This document shows positions 36,068 through 48,131 of a DNA stretch of 64,000 bases, in pieces. This DNA comes from Temnopleurus reevesii (Eukaryota; Echinodermata; Echinoidea; Temnopleuroida; Temnopleuridae). The stretch lies in assembly GCA_036244855.1 (NCBI GenBank), contig BQKZ01001439.1:19695-83694 (forward strand), written 5' to 3'. Each line of letters opens with the position of its first letter. Position 1 is the stretch's first letter. The notes under the pieces were generated by a model. The model saw nothing but the letters and a program-made list of their open reading frames with translations. It made no database searches and was not told the origin of the DNA. Made by a program: the position numbers and the translations under genes.

Positions 36068-36499
36068 GTTGAAGCATAAGATAGGCACGTTGTTTCTGCA
36101 TTGTAGCAACCATTGTAATGTATAAAACGGTCTCCAGAATTTTTAAAAATCTATATCATCTATTTCAGATTAGATGTCAATGAATATTAATTACATTTAC
36201 CGGTGAATACACAAGAGACCGACTTGTCATATATTTATTTAATATGGCAGACAGATTAAAATATAAAACATGTGCCTCCAAACAAGAAGTTACAAACATT
36301 TGCTCAGGTTACATATGAAAAAGGACTAATATGTGACTTTCTAAAAGTAATTTTTCTTTTATGTGGAGTAAACTATAAACCAATGCTAATTTTCTTTCAC
36401 ACAGGCATGTCAAAAATGTTGACGGACATTACATGTAAATGATGAAACTGGACTCCCCGTTCAGAATCAAAGCTACTATGAATTGGGGGGGGGGGGGGG

Positions 36500-36637
36500 N
36501 NNNNNNNNNNNNNNNNNNNNNNNNNNNNNNNNNNNNNNNNNNNNNNNNNNNNNNNNNNNNNNNNNNNNNNNNNNNNNNNNNNNNNNNNNNNNNNNNNNNN
36601 NNNNNNNNNNNNNNNNNNNNNNNNNNNNNNNNNNNNN
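36500..36637. other. Assembly gap (N-run) after poly-G
   Basis: 138 unknown bases directly after a run of 14 G (36486-36499). The homopolymer probably stopped the sequencing read. Confidence 0.99.
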
Positions 36638-38772
36638 AAGAATGAAACAATATGGAATCGGCAGCAGATTTGTTATTACCAATAATATCTTTCCTCGAGA
36701 GATTCTAGATTGGATTATGGCGCAGGCTTGCTGTCTTTAATCCATTCAACAATAGCGAAGCATATGGATAATGGATGATGATGATGTTATAAAGACAGTT
36801 TCAAAGACGTCATAAGGTGTGTTTCTCCGAGGTTGTTGAACTGCTTGGAAAGTGATTTATCAAAACAGTTCATTTTTTATCTCCTGGGGTTTTACGTGGT
36901 TTGCAAGACACTTTTATCATAACGGCTTCAGTGCAAGAGGGGTCTTTACTGACAAAAGAAACCGTAAGACTGCGTCAAAGACCCCTTTGTATTTTGACTC
37001 CAGCAGATTATTTGCCTCTGTTCCTCAAGTGATTTATTAAATCACTCATTAAAAAGTAGCAGACATTCCACTTCCATTTACACATTCCCTACCCCTTTTG
37101 ATGTTCACACTGTCCATCAATTTGGAATTTGGAATTTATTCATTTGAACGTCATCGACATATACAGCTAACATTTTGTCCTGATTACATTTTTTTTACAT
37201 ACATTGTGTTATGTCAAACAAATTATACAACATAAAGAAAATATGAATGATTTGATTACAATAATGAAACAATTATATGTTAAATAAAATAAATATTTGA
37301 CAAATATTTGTAAACATCCTTATTATCCCGTGGATGTGTAGCCTAGAATGAATCCAGGGGTAGGCAGGGCCATACCCACACTGTGATGATCTTAAAATGC
37401 ATAACAAATGTAATCATTACTGTCTTACTCCGTTGGAAATCCGATGTTTGAACGGTTTTTTTCTCAATTCAAATATTGTACATTGCTTAATTAAATCAAT
37501 TTCATTCGAACTTCATGCTTTGAGTTTAAGCTAATTCAGTTTGGCAGCAGGGTGGGGTCAACCTGTATTTGTGATTGCCCTATTACCATGATTACGGGGA
37601 AGTCACACTTGCAGGCTGATCGCCCCTATTTCCGAATTGACGCGCATTTTAGCATTTTAAGATGCGGACGCTGAGTAGAACAAGATTCTACGCCGTCTAT
37701 CCTGAAACACCTCTGTGTTTACCTGGTCCTGAGATTAGTTCACACATGCCACACCTCCACAGTAGTCCTAATGATGAATACTTCATCATGGGGTCTGAAA
37801 CTACGAAGGGGGAAATGTTTTCAATCAAATATATATTATTCTTTATGTTCTTTTAATTCATTTATGTTTTTTTTATAACAAAAAAGGGGGAAGGGTCGTC
37901 CCGTTCAAGCCGTAAACTGCCTGCTTCACAAAGGACCCCTGCTGCACAAAAATACAATTTAAACTCTGGAAGAAAGTTTAAAGTGCATACATAAACGGTG
38001 TCTAAAAGATTGTATAAGACGTTTCAATGATTTAGAATAAAATCAAACATTATACTGTTTCTGCGTCAAAAATAAATTGTTTCGCTGAGCGAAAAGTTTA
38101 GACTCCGACAACCCTCCCCTTATTTAGGGCCACCATAGTTTTAATTACGTGCCCAGGCCTCTAGAACTATAACTTCCGGTTCAACCAAAGAGTGTAGCGA
38201 AGAGGGCTCACTCACCGAATAATACACATAAAAAGCTGTCGTAGGCACAGCCCATAGGGCTTCCATTTCGGAGAATACACGCTCTTACTAGCAAGGGACA
38301 CAGAGCTCTTGTAGACGAGTGTGATGGCCCAAAAAATAAAGAACGCCAAAGCATTGGGTTAATTGATTGACTATATTAATCATTGTACGATTCGGATACT
38401 AATTACGTTCTTTATTCAACCAGGATTTTAGGACCGCGNTAAAATCTCCTTCTAAACATTTTCTTTTCTAAGATCAATAATGCAACATCCCTACTAAAAT
38501 ATTTAATATAATCCTCGCCCTTGCTAATTCAAGATGTAAAAACAAATAACGAATTTCAATCTGCCACCGCCAAACGTATTGAAAAGTGTGAGGGCGTCAT
38601 GGGGCGGGGGATTTGTGTATTACAATTTTAAAAACTTTCTATTCCATATTACCAGCCATTGAAAACATTGCGGTATCTACTTTGATGGATTTTAGATCGT
38701 TTTCAATCATTTTAACATTTTAATGACATTGTATCAATAATTGTGTTCAGGGAGATTGTCATGTGAAGTCTT
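36638..38772. other. Unannotated stretch
   Basis: No supported gene. An ATG-led frame at 37662 follows an acceptor-like CATTTTAGCATTTTAAG but has no good donor. An isolated N is at 38439; unlike the other three isolated Ns no flanking duplication was noticed here. Confidence 0.35.
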
Positions 38773-39442
38773 TGACCCCATTTACATCGCCGGCCCAATT
38801 TTAGGCGGGCCCGAGGCCGGCCTAATTGCGGTACCGGGTCCCACAAAATTAGTTGTTTACACCGAAAAATCTAGGCCGGCCTAAATATCCCTGAAAGTAT
38901 TTTGACAGTTGATGATGTCATCAAATTGGCAACATCTCTGGAAATTGCCACTGATTCAAATCTTTAAAAATGCATAACTTCTTTCATTACTTGTAGGATT
39001 TTCTTCACATTTTTTTTTGTTCTACTCACCAATATTTTCTGCTTCTGTTATATAAGACGAATATTCAGATCGCATTAACATTGCCAAATCAATATCATAA
39101 TTTTCTCACCCTTAAGCAGTTAAGACCACCGTTACAATTCCTTCAAAAACTTTCCGGTGTCAGGAATCATATACGAAATAAATGATAGGATAGTGCACGA
39201 AGAAAAGTGGTAATATGACGTCATACCCCGCCAGCGAAGAGCGCGGGCTCGCTTTTGGTATTGGGCAATTGGCAATTGGGCCAGCGAGCGTTTACAACGA
39301 AGCTAGGCCGGCCCGAGGCCGGCCCGTGACAACCTCAAGAGGTGGTCCAAAAGTAGGCCAGCATTTCATACCGCAATCGGGCCAGCGAGCGTTTACACCA
39401 AAACTAGGCTGGCCCGGCCTAAAAGTCTGTGTAAACGGGGTA
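38773..39442. mobile_element. Large fold-back element P5 (GGCCGGCC-rich)
   Basis: The left end ACCCCATTTACATCGCCGGC is mirrored by AGTCTGTGTAAACGGGGT at the right. Both arms are full of GGCCGGCCC and AGGCCGGCC. The right arm holds two direct subrepeats of GGGCCAGCGAGCGTTTACA (39281 and 39378). The AT-rich middle (38890-39200) is unique. The overlapping 85- and 92-codon frames are by-products of the GC-rich arms. Confidence 0.75.
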
Positions 39443-39778
39443 TTTGTTCTGTCATTCTCAGCAAGTAACTGATCGCAGCCCACTACCATCAGGCATCGGA
39501 GCTGACTATTCAAGACTGACCGCAGACTGCACACACCCTGCTTGCGCACTGTTGACCACTCTAATCCCATCCGTTTGCGACCCTGGTATCTGTAAAAAAA
39601 AAAAATAGGTGAGATATTTTGGACATGTTTGAATTAGTTCACCCCCGAGAGAGCGTCAACACTGATGTGTGAGACTGATGTATATCTGGGTCGTGTAGCC
39701 TACTTACATGAGACTGATGTCGCACTGTATGTCCTCACACTCCTTGTAAACCATAAGCTCAGAATGACTACAGGGCGG
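39443..39778. other. Unannotated stretch
   Basis: No gene. Contains an A-run at 39594-39605. Confidence 0.4.
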
Positions 39779-40131
39779 TGTTTCAGTTAGTCCAGTTGAA
39801 GACTGAGTGTTCTGATAGCACCCACCTCTGCATATTCACTTACACTGAACACCACAGGCGCGATCAGAGGGGTATACAGAGCAGAGTGTTAAGCAAGGAC
39901 TCTGTGGTTGAGTGATGTGCAGTTCATGTGTGTTCAGTATAAGTGAATATGAGAGGTGGGTGCTATCAGAACACTCAGTCCTCAACTGGACTATGTTTCA
40001 GTTCGACTGGTAGTAATTCTTGCGCTGAATGCACGCACTATTATGAATTATTACACACAAGAAGGGATACCAGTCGATCTTAAAGTCGTTCTTAAAGTTA
40101 TTTTTTATCTTGGTGAAACACCTCCTAGGAT
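39776..40131. mobile_element. MITE family M4 (GGTGTTTCA ends), host of a nested insertion
   Basis: Left end GGTGTTTCAG and right end TTGGTGAAACACC frame an interior with CGACTGGTAG...ATACCAGTCGATCTTAAAGT inverted blocks. The same TIR and the block ATACCAGTCGATCTCAAAGT occur at 60626-60790. This copy is split by another element at 39789-39993. Confidence 0.75.
39789..39993. mobile_element. MITE M5 with 10-bp target-site duplication
   Basis: Terminal inverted repeats of roughly 65 bp: the left begins AGTCCAGTTGAAGACTGAGT and the right ends CACTCAGTCCTCAACTGGACT (its reverse complement with one change). A perfect 10-bp duplication, TGTTTCAGTT, flanks it at 39779-39788 and 39994-40003. The 9-10 bp duplication with long TIRs would fit a Mutator-like superfamily MITE; the assignment is inference. 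Confidence 0.85.
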
Positions 40132-41138
40132 GGGATCAGGCTGTAGGTGTGACTGTCCCAATAGAATTGACATATAATTTCAAAGCAATTAAATTGAAGA
40201 TACACTAGTTATATGTCATATATACAATACCTATTTTGCTCTTTACCATATGGTGTAATCTCTGATTTTCTTGTCATTTCACCGAAAAAATCTAGGGTCT
40301 TTCGGAAATCATTCACTTTTCTTCCCAATTTAGGATCTGCGGGTACTGGCTGCGTGTGACGTACATCGTGTGCAAAGAAAATGCATTTCGAAAATTTGTG
40401 CAATGAAATGCGGGGTATGATCAACGTAATCATTTGTTCTGCAAACAGACATGCACCGTTTATAGCAACTCGGTGTCAATAATTGCTCATAATACACTCT
40501 CACAATTATTAATTGTGTCTAGGTCCAGCATTCCATTCCATGTCCATAAACACCAGGTACGATCATTTGTTATTTATATAGACACAACACATTTTCTCGC
40601 TCAAATATTTTGAAACATCCACATGGTCGTTCCCTGTCAATTAATTAAGTTTATAATTTTTCCTTATAATGTTTGTTCGGAGTTGAATAAAGGCAAAGTA
40701 ATATTTGCGATTCATGCCTAAAAGGCAAGCACTGGAGAAGAAATGCAATAGTTGCTTTCACGAAAATGCAAGTACAGAGTTTGACTTCTAAAATGTAAGG
40801 TACCGACTCTTTTTGACTACTTAATAGACATGATAGAGTAAAGACTTTATATATATTTATATATATATTTATATGTCATTTTGTTTTGGATATAAATGCA
40901 TGATAAATAGGAGTTATGAAACGTTTGAAATCATTTTTATTAAAGAAAAATATATGGACACAAGTGACGGGTTTATTTGTTATTTACTTTAGATTAACAA
41001 GCATTATTTACTTCAATATGTCGGCATAAAAAACGTTTTCAGGCCCTTTTTTGTAATGTTTCTAAAATGTCTGTAGAAAGCGATGTTCTTTATATCAGCA
41101 ACTACGTACAATGTAACCCCAATGGATCAATCTGTCTG
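40132..41138. other. Unannotated AT-rich stretch
   Basis: No gene. A TATATATTTATATATATATTTATA tract is at about 40847-40872, given here as (TATATTTA)n. Confidence 0.4.
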
Positions 41139-41398
41139 AAGCCTGCGTCACACCTTTGCGTTTTTAGTCTGCGTCGGCCCAGCGTTATTTTTTTTGGAAG
41201 TTAAAAAAAAACGCTCCCTTGGCGCACAAAGACGCAGGTCATGCGGTGGACTGACGCTCGTCATAAGCTCGTTGAGCGCAAGCCGAACGTCAATCCACCG
41301 TCTGATCTGCGTATGCCCTCCGTCAAGGGAACGTTTTTAATTCCCCCAAAACGCTAGGCCGACGCAGACTAAACACGCAAAGGTGTGACGCATGCTTA
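41139..41398. mobile_element. Fold-back element P1, copy 5
   Basis: AAGCCTGCGTCACACCTTTG, GTCTGCGTCGGCCCAGCG on the left; CGCTAGGCCGACGCAGACTA and AAAGGTGTGACGCATGCTTA on the right. Long inner arms (GCGGTGGACTGACGC / GAACGTCAATCCACCG) are intact, so this copy is close to full length. Confidence 0.9.
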
Positions 41399-41734
41399 AC
41401 AAGTGACAGAATTCAGACAAATATGGTTATGCAAGGAGACTAAGATGAAATGTGATATTAGACTGTCCTTCTGACAATAGAATCCTAATGTACCCTCTTT
41501 TGATGGATTTGGATCTCCACAGAGATGAAACATTTTGCTTAAAAATGTGGCATTTCTAAAAGCCTCGTTCATCACAGACTACATGAATACATCATGTGTG
41601 AAAAAGTTTTACCTGTATAGGGTTTCGCTCGAGGATCAAGATTTATTTCTTTGGTCTAAAAAGAAATATTCGTCTTGTTGCTGAAACATACAGCGGGAAA
41701 ACTCAGATGAATTTCCCAAAACTAGAAGTAAGTT

Positions 41735-42131
41735 AAAGCCCAAGTAAAGTTTTGGTAAAAGTGAACATTCTTGTCCCCAAATGTGGTTTTGAAATCTAAA
41801 TAAAATGAATATAGTATCATGATCATAATACACAACAAATGTGTGAAAAAAATCAACAAGTTTTCAGATCTTAATTTTCGTGTATACATTTTTGTTATTC
41901 TTTTCTAAAATCTTGGAAATAACCTTGCATGTGCCACATAGCAAACGAAATATTTTCATTTCTAAGAGGGGGCGCTAAATATGATTTAACGGTAAAATTC
42001 AAATGTCCAAAAACGAAACATTTCGTAAAAATTATGCTTTGGTCTCGAAATGTGTGTAAAATAATTGTCATTATAAACATCCCGTATATTCCACATTTAT
42101 CAATCTTTACCAAAACTGTATTTGGGCTTTG
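41735..42131 (+). mobile_element. MITE family M3 (AAAGCCCAAGTA), copy 1
   Basis: TIRs AAAGCCCAAGTAAAGTTTTG and CAAAACTGTATTTGGGCTTT. The interior has TCTTGGAAATAACCTTGCAT and a GGGGGCGCTAAATATGATTT block. A longer relative lies at 57963-58480 in the opposite orientation. Overlapping open frames on both strands are not genes. Confidence 0.85.
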
Positions 42132-42861
42132 AAAATGATATTTTTCCGTCAAATTTCACAACATGTTTAGAGTATTCAAGACATTGTCGAGACTGACATG
42201 CATGAATATGTATATAACATATAAACCTATAAATAATTCGGGTGAGGACGATTTCCCCCAAAAATCATAGTCAGCGCTGTGAACTTATAACGACTCAAAA
42301 GTGTCTCTGAAATCGAGTAGGGGCGATTCGAGGAAAAGTACCATGTGATCAATTTCGAATAGAGGCCAAAGTACAGATATACTGCATCTGAAGTGAACGA
42401 AAGGATGAATGAACGAATGAATGAAATAGAAAGGTTGAGTAGGACAGCGCACTTCCAGTATCATCTGCCATGCATCGTATGCATTAAAAGGCAATTAAAC
42501 TTCGATCTCGAGCCATGGAAACATGGAAGGGGTTGTCGAGTTGTAATCAATATCATTTCAATTGTATCGGTCTGGTTCAGGTGGAGGGGCGAATGGGATC
42601 CCCCTTGACCGCTAAAGACGGTTATTTCATTCACCAGGACGCCAACAACTGACCGTTTATACAATTGACCTCCCAGTTAAATCAAACTCAAATCAAACAA
42701 AATGAAATATTCTTGGCGTCGAATGTCTGAAAAACGTAGACATTGTTGAAAAGAATAACTGTGATTTTTATTGCATAATGTCGATGGATATATAGGCAAT
42801 TACAATTTGAACTCGGAACTGGAGGTACTTGTACTTTTGTTTTTAAATTCAAGCCTGCATG

Positions 42862-42865
<4 letters not shown>
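42132..42865. other. Unannotated stretch
   Basis: A short GAATGAACGAATGAATGAA repeat is at 42406-42424. No gene supported. Confidence 0.4.

Positions 42866-42911
<46 letters not shown>
42866..42911. repeat. (CT)n microsatellite
   Basis: A pure CT tract, followed by further pyrimidine-rich sequence to about 42970. It explains the serine/leucine- and arginine/glutamate-rich frames. Confidence 0.95.
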
Positions 42912-42912
<1 letters not shown>

Positions 42913-44299
42913 ACCCTCTCCCCCTCCTTTCCCCCTCCCTCCTTTCTCTCTCTCCCTCCCTCTCTCTATCGCTTGGTTATATTTTTCTTCCCTTTCCACC
43001 TACTTCTTGACTGTCATATGTAATCTTTTATAAAATCTTACCATTGATGAAAACCTCGTAATAAATGGAAGGCTACATTGAATCCTTCATTCTGATTGGC
43101 TGTTGACAAATTTATTAAAAAGAAAAGGAATTGAACTTCAACGGATGATAAAATGTGTCTGGAAATTTCCTGACAAGCAAGATATAAAACGAAACCAAAA
43201 AGCTCATACATTATATTCCACCATCGTCGAGCTGACAACGAAGAGAAAAATCCTCAACCTGCGGTGTGCTGAGTAAAAGGGATAATAAAAAGAAAAAAGA
43301 AACTAGTTTGTTAGTCTCCTTGTTCTTGAAATCTTATTTTGTTAAAAAATATATATGTGTGTCTCTCAGAAGTCGAAGTATAGAACCTCAAAGTTTAAGT
43401 TAAGATTTTTTCGCATAAAACGATCTGTTGATTGACTCCACAGGAGGTAAGTCAATAAATATATTGATTTGAATTGTATTGAAAGGTTATGCAATATAAA
43501 GATCATTCAGTACGATTAATTGGCCTGGTATTAACAAAAATCTATTTCTGATTAAAACTGGAATATCATTCTAAAAGTGAGTTTGTGAGACATACCGTTA
43601 AACCCACTAAATAAATCCGTCGGCCTTTGTACAAAGCCCAAATCAAGTAAAAGCACATAAACATCAGGAGAAATTTCCCCGCTTTTGCAAACTAAAATAA
43701 ACTGAACCCTAATGAGTACATTTCTCCCACGTGTGGTATAGAAGAGAAACGCACGTGGTATAAATTCAACCTCTTTGCATCATTTCTTATTCTCCTCAGC
43801 TTGTTGCTACAGACCACCAACCTCGGAAGATGTCGTCCCAAGAGATAAACAGGCAATGTTCCGGAAATAATCATTCCCCAATTGAATAATGATGCCACAG
43901 AAAATCAAATCGGGAAATCCCTCATCGTTCATTCAACGAGCTTGGTAAACCACTATATGCTGTTCATGACCGTGCTTGTGCGGCAGATTCTAAGATCGCC
44001 AGTTTTTTTTAATCGTTTTAAAGCTTATGTAAGCCCTACGAGCTGTTTGCCCTTCATGTTCAACTTGGTCCATTCCAAACACACTATTTTGATACTATTA
44101 TGACTATTATGACAATATATACTATTATCACTTTGACATGTCTGCAAACCATTTTAAAGTTATGATCCATTGATCTAGTGATCTCCAAATGCAAATTAAA
44201 GATGACAGGGCTATATAAAATACAGGACAACAGCAATCATTAGCTCTTCCCTCTGTCTGCAACCAAATTAATTCGCTAAACATGCTAAAGGGTTAATGC
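42912..44299. other. Unannotated stretch with weak exon-like sites
   Basis: CACAGGAG|GTAAGTC at 43440-43451 is a good donor, but frames before it have stops, so only a non-coding first exon would fit. Near 43800 an acceptor CTCAGCTTGTTGCTACAG precedes a block ending GCTTG|GTAAAC (43943); a frame within it reads TGNVPEIIIPQLNNDATENQ but the acceptor does not match its opening. Neither is strong enough to call. Confidence 0.35.
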
Positions 44300-44384
44300 T
44301 GAATATATTGCTTATATTGTAAAGCGCTTTGAACCCCCTTTTTGATTAAGCGCTATATAAATTTTGTAAATTATTATTATTAGT
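44300..44384 (+). mobile_element. S2-type retroelement 3' end
   Basis: TTGTAAAGCGCTTTGAACCC then AGCGCTATATAAATTTTG followed by ATTATTATT. The same closing motif terminates the SINE at 27205-27486 (minus). Only the 3' end is seen. Confidence 0.7.
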
Positions 44385-46079
44385 AGTAATAGTATTACTA
44401 CAGACGCGAAGAAATTCATCGCTTGGTAATCTATCTGGTCGTTCGGGAAAATCATATATTCCACTCAAGAAAGGTTTGATCACTAAGTATTGCTCCTCTT
44501 TATTTTTGCATCTCAAACTTTCCCTTGGTCTCCAGACTTCTGCTTGTTATGGTGATCGTGCCTTCTCGATTTTGGTGCCTACCTTCTTCCATAAATGATT
44601 AACTCTCATTCAAGAAGCACCTAAAACAATGGAAACGTTTCACTTGAGATTAAAAATTTTATCTTTACTATAGCAAATAGATTACTTTTTCGCCATCTCT
44701 TCATTTTACTTCTTTTGCATTCATTTTTTTTAATGTTGCTGCTTATGATTATCTCATATTGGAAATTTATTCATCAAACTTTATTGACATAAACAAAGTG
44801 ATATCCTTCATTTCTTGTTGTTGTTTATTATATTTGATATTGAAAAACGGTTATTTTAACTATCATAAGTATTCTTCTGCCAAGGGCCTTGAACCTGAAT
44901 TGGATCAAGCATTAATTATACAGGATATAAAAATATCAGGTTTTACAACATGTATTTTACTTCCCGATGAAGACTCAGTCGATAATATATGGAGTTTGAA
45001 AAAAAATTGCCTGTTTCTGTTAAACCATTTCATAATTACTGGACATGTAAATTAATCTAATTTAGAGCAGAAAGATATGCGAAATTGGAAAACGGAGCAT
45101 TAAATCTACCACGAATTAATTTTGTTATCTTGTTTTGGCTTTGAAGATAATTTTTTGTTTTAAAATTAGTAATGGTATAACCATGCAACTAAAAAAAACA
45201 CACCTTAATATAATGCTAATCTGATTGGAGTGGTAAATTACCTTCAGACCTTTAATACACATTCATGTTATCGTATTACGTTCCAAAATTAGGTCGTTAA
45301 TATTTGCACAACATTAGAAGTAGGCTAATTAACCTGCTATAGCTGTTTCTACGAACAAATGGCGTCAAATCGAACATGTCGAATGTCAGCTGTTTTTTTA
45401 CTATTAAAAAGTGTAATACAAATACATCCGTCTAAATATAAAATCTTATATGAGATTGATGTGTAACCTTTGTGTTGTTGATCACACCCGAGCTTTACTG
45501 CGTCATGATCGATATGCCTCCACACATTTTGACACAGTTTTCTCTCAAAGCACGTGGGTAAGTAGGTAAACCCCACGAAGCGATTTCCTGACGCCCGTCA
45601 ATTGAGGGGGAGATGAAACAGAATCCCAATGGAATTTTAATCGCGGTGTGAAGGCTATGAGCGGGGTAGGCGCATTGCAACTGGGAAAGCCCTTTAGTGT
45701 TTATCCTTGTGTTATTGAAAAACATTGGCGGATAGTGGGTGTAATGATGATGAGAATGTCGGGTATGTTGTTTCAATGCTGTGTCGGAATGGAGTCGGAT
45801 GCGCGAGGCGGGAGATGTAATACACGCCTAGAGAGAAAGTGTAATTGGAAGAGTGGTGATAATGAAGAGGGTCGGATTATGAAACAGGGTGGCAGGAGAA
45901 TGTGACAAATAGGGGACAGGGATAATGCTGTTCAAAAGGAATATGTGTATTTTGAAGTATTGTTCTTGAATCCTTGGAAAAGGAACGGGTGTTGAGATGC
46001 CAGAGGGAGAAATAATGAAGATATAAATTTAATTGGATGGGGATTTAGTATGTTGTATGAAATATACAGAGATGAAGAA
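44385..46079. other. Unannotated stretch
   Basis: No gene supported. The 98-codon frame at 44759-45055 and the frames at 45495-45905 have no clear splice signals and no recognisable domains. Confidence 0.35.
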
Positions 46080-46147
46080 AGTGGAAGAGAGAGAGAAAGA
46101 GACGAATATGGTGTGTGTGTGTGTGTGTGTGTATGCGAGAGAGAACT

Positions 46148-46190
<43 letters not shown>

Positions 46191-46215
46191 AAGAGAGGGA
46201 GAGAAGGGGGAAAGA
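46080..46215. repeat. (GA)n-(TG)n-(GA)n compound microsatellite
   Basis: GAGAGA, then a TG tract at about 46112-46131, then a long GA tract to 46186 and degenerate GGGAGAG. A (CT)n tract at 46361-46388 is its inverted partner about 170 bp away. Confidence 0.9.
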
Positions 46216-46357
46216 GAGAGGCACATGAATGAGCAGATGGGAAGAAGATACACTTTTAAACACCTCTAACCACATTTTCAGAGTAGTTTATCATCTACTC
46301 TAGATAGTCATTGAGTATTATATAACATATATGCACTACACTAAAACCCTGACTAAG

Positions 46358-46360
<3 letters not shown>

Positions 46361-46391
<31 letters not shown>

Positions 46392-46405
46392 TCTCTCTCC
46401 CTTCC
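46361..46405. repeat. (CT)n microsatellite
   Basis: CT tract with TTC interruptions. A poly-C run of 14-15 bases follows at about 46488-46502. Confidence 0.9.
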
Positions 46406-47440
46406 CATCCCCTCACATGTTCCCGTCCCATCTTACTCTGCCCGCCCCTCCCTTCTCTCGTTTATGATACTGATGAGAGTGAAATTTACCCCCCCCCCCC
46501 CCAACAGTTTTATCAGACTATACTTTTCTTTTTTCTTTAGGTACGTATGTTATGAAAATATGGCAAGTGGTGTGTATGTGTATGTATGTGTAGATATATA
46601 CATGTACCACTTTACAATTTTTCAGTGACTCTCAATCTTCCAATCCACTCTTTCCATGTTATCTGTGTCATTTTCCCTCTCAGTCATCTCTCTATTTTTG
46701 CATTTCTCAGAGCTCATAAGGCCTCAAGCAGCTGTTTTAATTCTAACTTAAGCTTCTATGCTTCTGTCATCATATGGCAGTGTACTATATTCTATATCCT
46801 TCTAAGTAAACATATGCCATTCTCCGAACGGTGGTAATCAATTGACATTTTCTGGGAACTCAATTTTTTCTGAAAATTGAATTCTCGAGCACATGTGAAG
46901 AGGGGTTTCATATTTTGCGACCGTTTCGTCGAAAAAGTCGATTGCGGAAAACAAAGATTGAAAGTCATGAGTTGGATAAGATGCAACTCGCTTTTTGTTC
47001 CTCTAGTTTTCTGCTTGAAAACGAACAATTGAGATTCATAGGATAAAAGTTTGAAGATATAAATGCACTGCATTTCAATCTTTGGCTTCGGGAAGTTTAT
47101 GTTATGCAATGGAAGTACGACTCGAGTCATCGCTTCTTTGTAATGATGATAATAATATTAATAATGGCGTTTTCTTTTTTTTAAGCGTACATGTCCATCA
47201 GTAATGATGTTCATGGTGCTGCACATCAAACATTAAATATATTACAATTAACAATTATACAGTATAATAAAAACAAAAAATAAATAAAAACATGCTCAAC
47301 TGAAATTCCTACTATGCTATTATTTCATTTTGTCCCAGTTGGGTCTGCACATTTTATTTATTGTGATATAAAGACCATGTACCCGATTTCCTACAGTTCT
47401 CAAACGATTTCTTTAATCAGTTACTGTTTATACGGTACAT
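46406..47440. other. Unannotated stretch
   Basis: No gene supported; the 112-codon minus-strand frame at 46792-47130 lacks splice evidence and homology I can name. Confidence 0.35.
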
Positions 47441-47633
47441 GGAAGTGTGGTAATATCGGAATCCTATATCCTCAAAGACGCAGGTTCGAATCCTCTGAGC
47501 ACTCTGCAGAATGTAAAATCATACCTCTTGCGCTTCGAATTTTCAAAAAAAAAATCAAGATTGCTTCCCAAAAGGTGCTCACAGTGTTGCAGTGTGTTTG
47601 TATAATGGTTGCACCTTTATTCTTAAGTGTGTA
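47441..47633 (+). mobile_element. tRNA-derived SINE S1, plus orientation
   Basis: GGAAGTGTGGTAATATCGG (degenerate A-box region) and GCAGGTTCGAATCCTCTGAG (clear B box), then a tail with GGTGCTCACAGTGTTGCAGT and GTTGCACCTTTATTCTTAAG ending GTGTGTAA, as in the copy ending at 14903. The open frame at 47314-47634 is this SINE. Confidence 0.7.
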
Positions 47634-47780
47634 ACATTCTTAGGGTTGACATTTTAGACCACAATTAGAGCTCGCGAATAAAAATGTCGATTCACTGGTT
47701 CCTAATGATAAGGGCAGTTTGAAGGTCAACCCACAATCTTATTGACAATTCCTGACCTATACATGCTAATAATTTAATGC

Positions 47781-48131
47781 TTATCTCAATTCCTTGTGGA
47801 CGGTTTGATGATGATAAAACATGATGCGACGCAACAGGGTACTTAACGCCAACACTTCATCTCTATAACCAATCGTTAACATCTCCTCAATGATTTTACT
47901 CCTCATCATCCGAGAGCTCAATCGAATTAGAAACGTGTGGCGCTTGTATTTCTGGACAATCGACATGATCGACGTCGGGAGATTGACGGCTATTAGAACC
48001 CCATACGACGTGTGGTTTCTGACTGAAAGCGATACCTCGCATGTGTTCTGTTTCTTGCGTGTGAAGGAAACCACATCAGACGGAGTAGTTTGCAAAGGTG
48101 TTAAAGTTTTGATTACGAAAATCCTATTTTC
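47781..48131 (-). CDS. Candidate coding region, unidentified
   Basis: The minus strand is open for about 115 codons to a stop at 47781, with a frame including SVRNHTSYGVLIAVNLPTS, RHTFLIRLSSRMMRSKIIEE and DEVLALSTLLRRIMF. Third codon positions are clearly GC-richer than the AT-rich surroundings. No ATG start in good context or clear acceptor was found upstream. The plus strand in the same register (47890-48225) is also open and shares the same third positions, so strand is not certain. No family recognised. It could be an exon or a fragment of an old transposon. Confidence 0.3.
   Translation of the reverse strand, partial: ENRIFVIKTLTPLQTTPSDVVSFTRKKQNTCEVSLSVRNHTSYGVLIAVNLPTSIMSIVQKYKRHTFLIRLSSRMMRSKIIEEMLTIGYRDEVLALSTLLRRIMFYHHQTVHKELR

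Noticed and set aside
38439..38439. Fourth isolated N as another haplotype junction
   Set aside because: No repeated flanking sequence was noticed around it, unlike the other three.
39215..39570. 85- and 92-codon frames on both strands
   Set aside because: Both are by-products of the GGCCGGCC-rich arms of fold-back P5.
41895..42152. Paired frames on both strands
   Set aside because: They lie within the M3 MITE and the region is non-coding in the second M3 copy.
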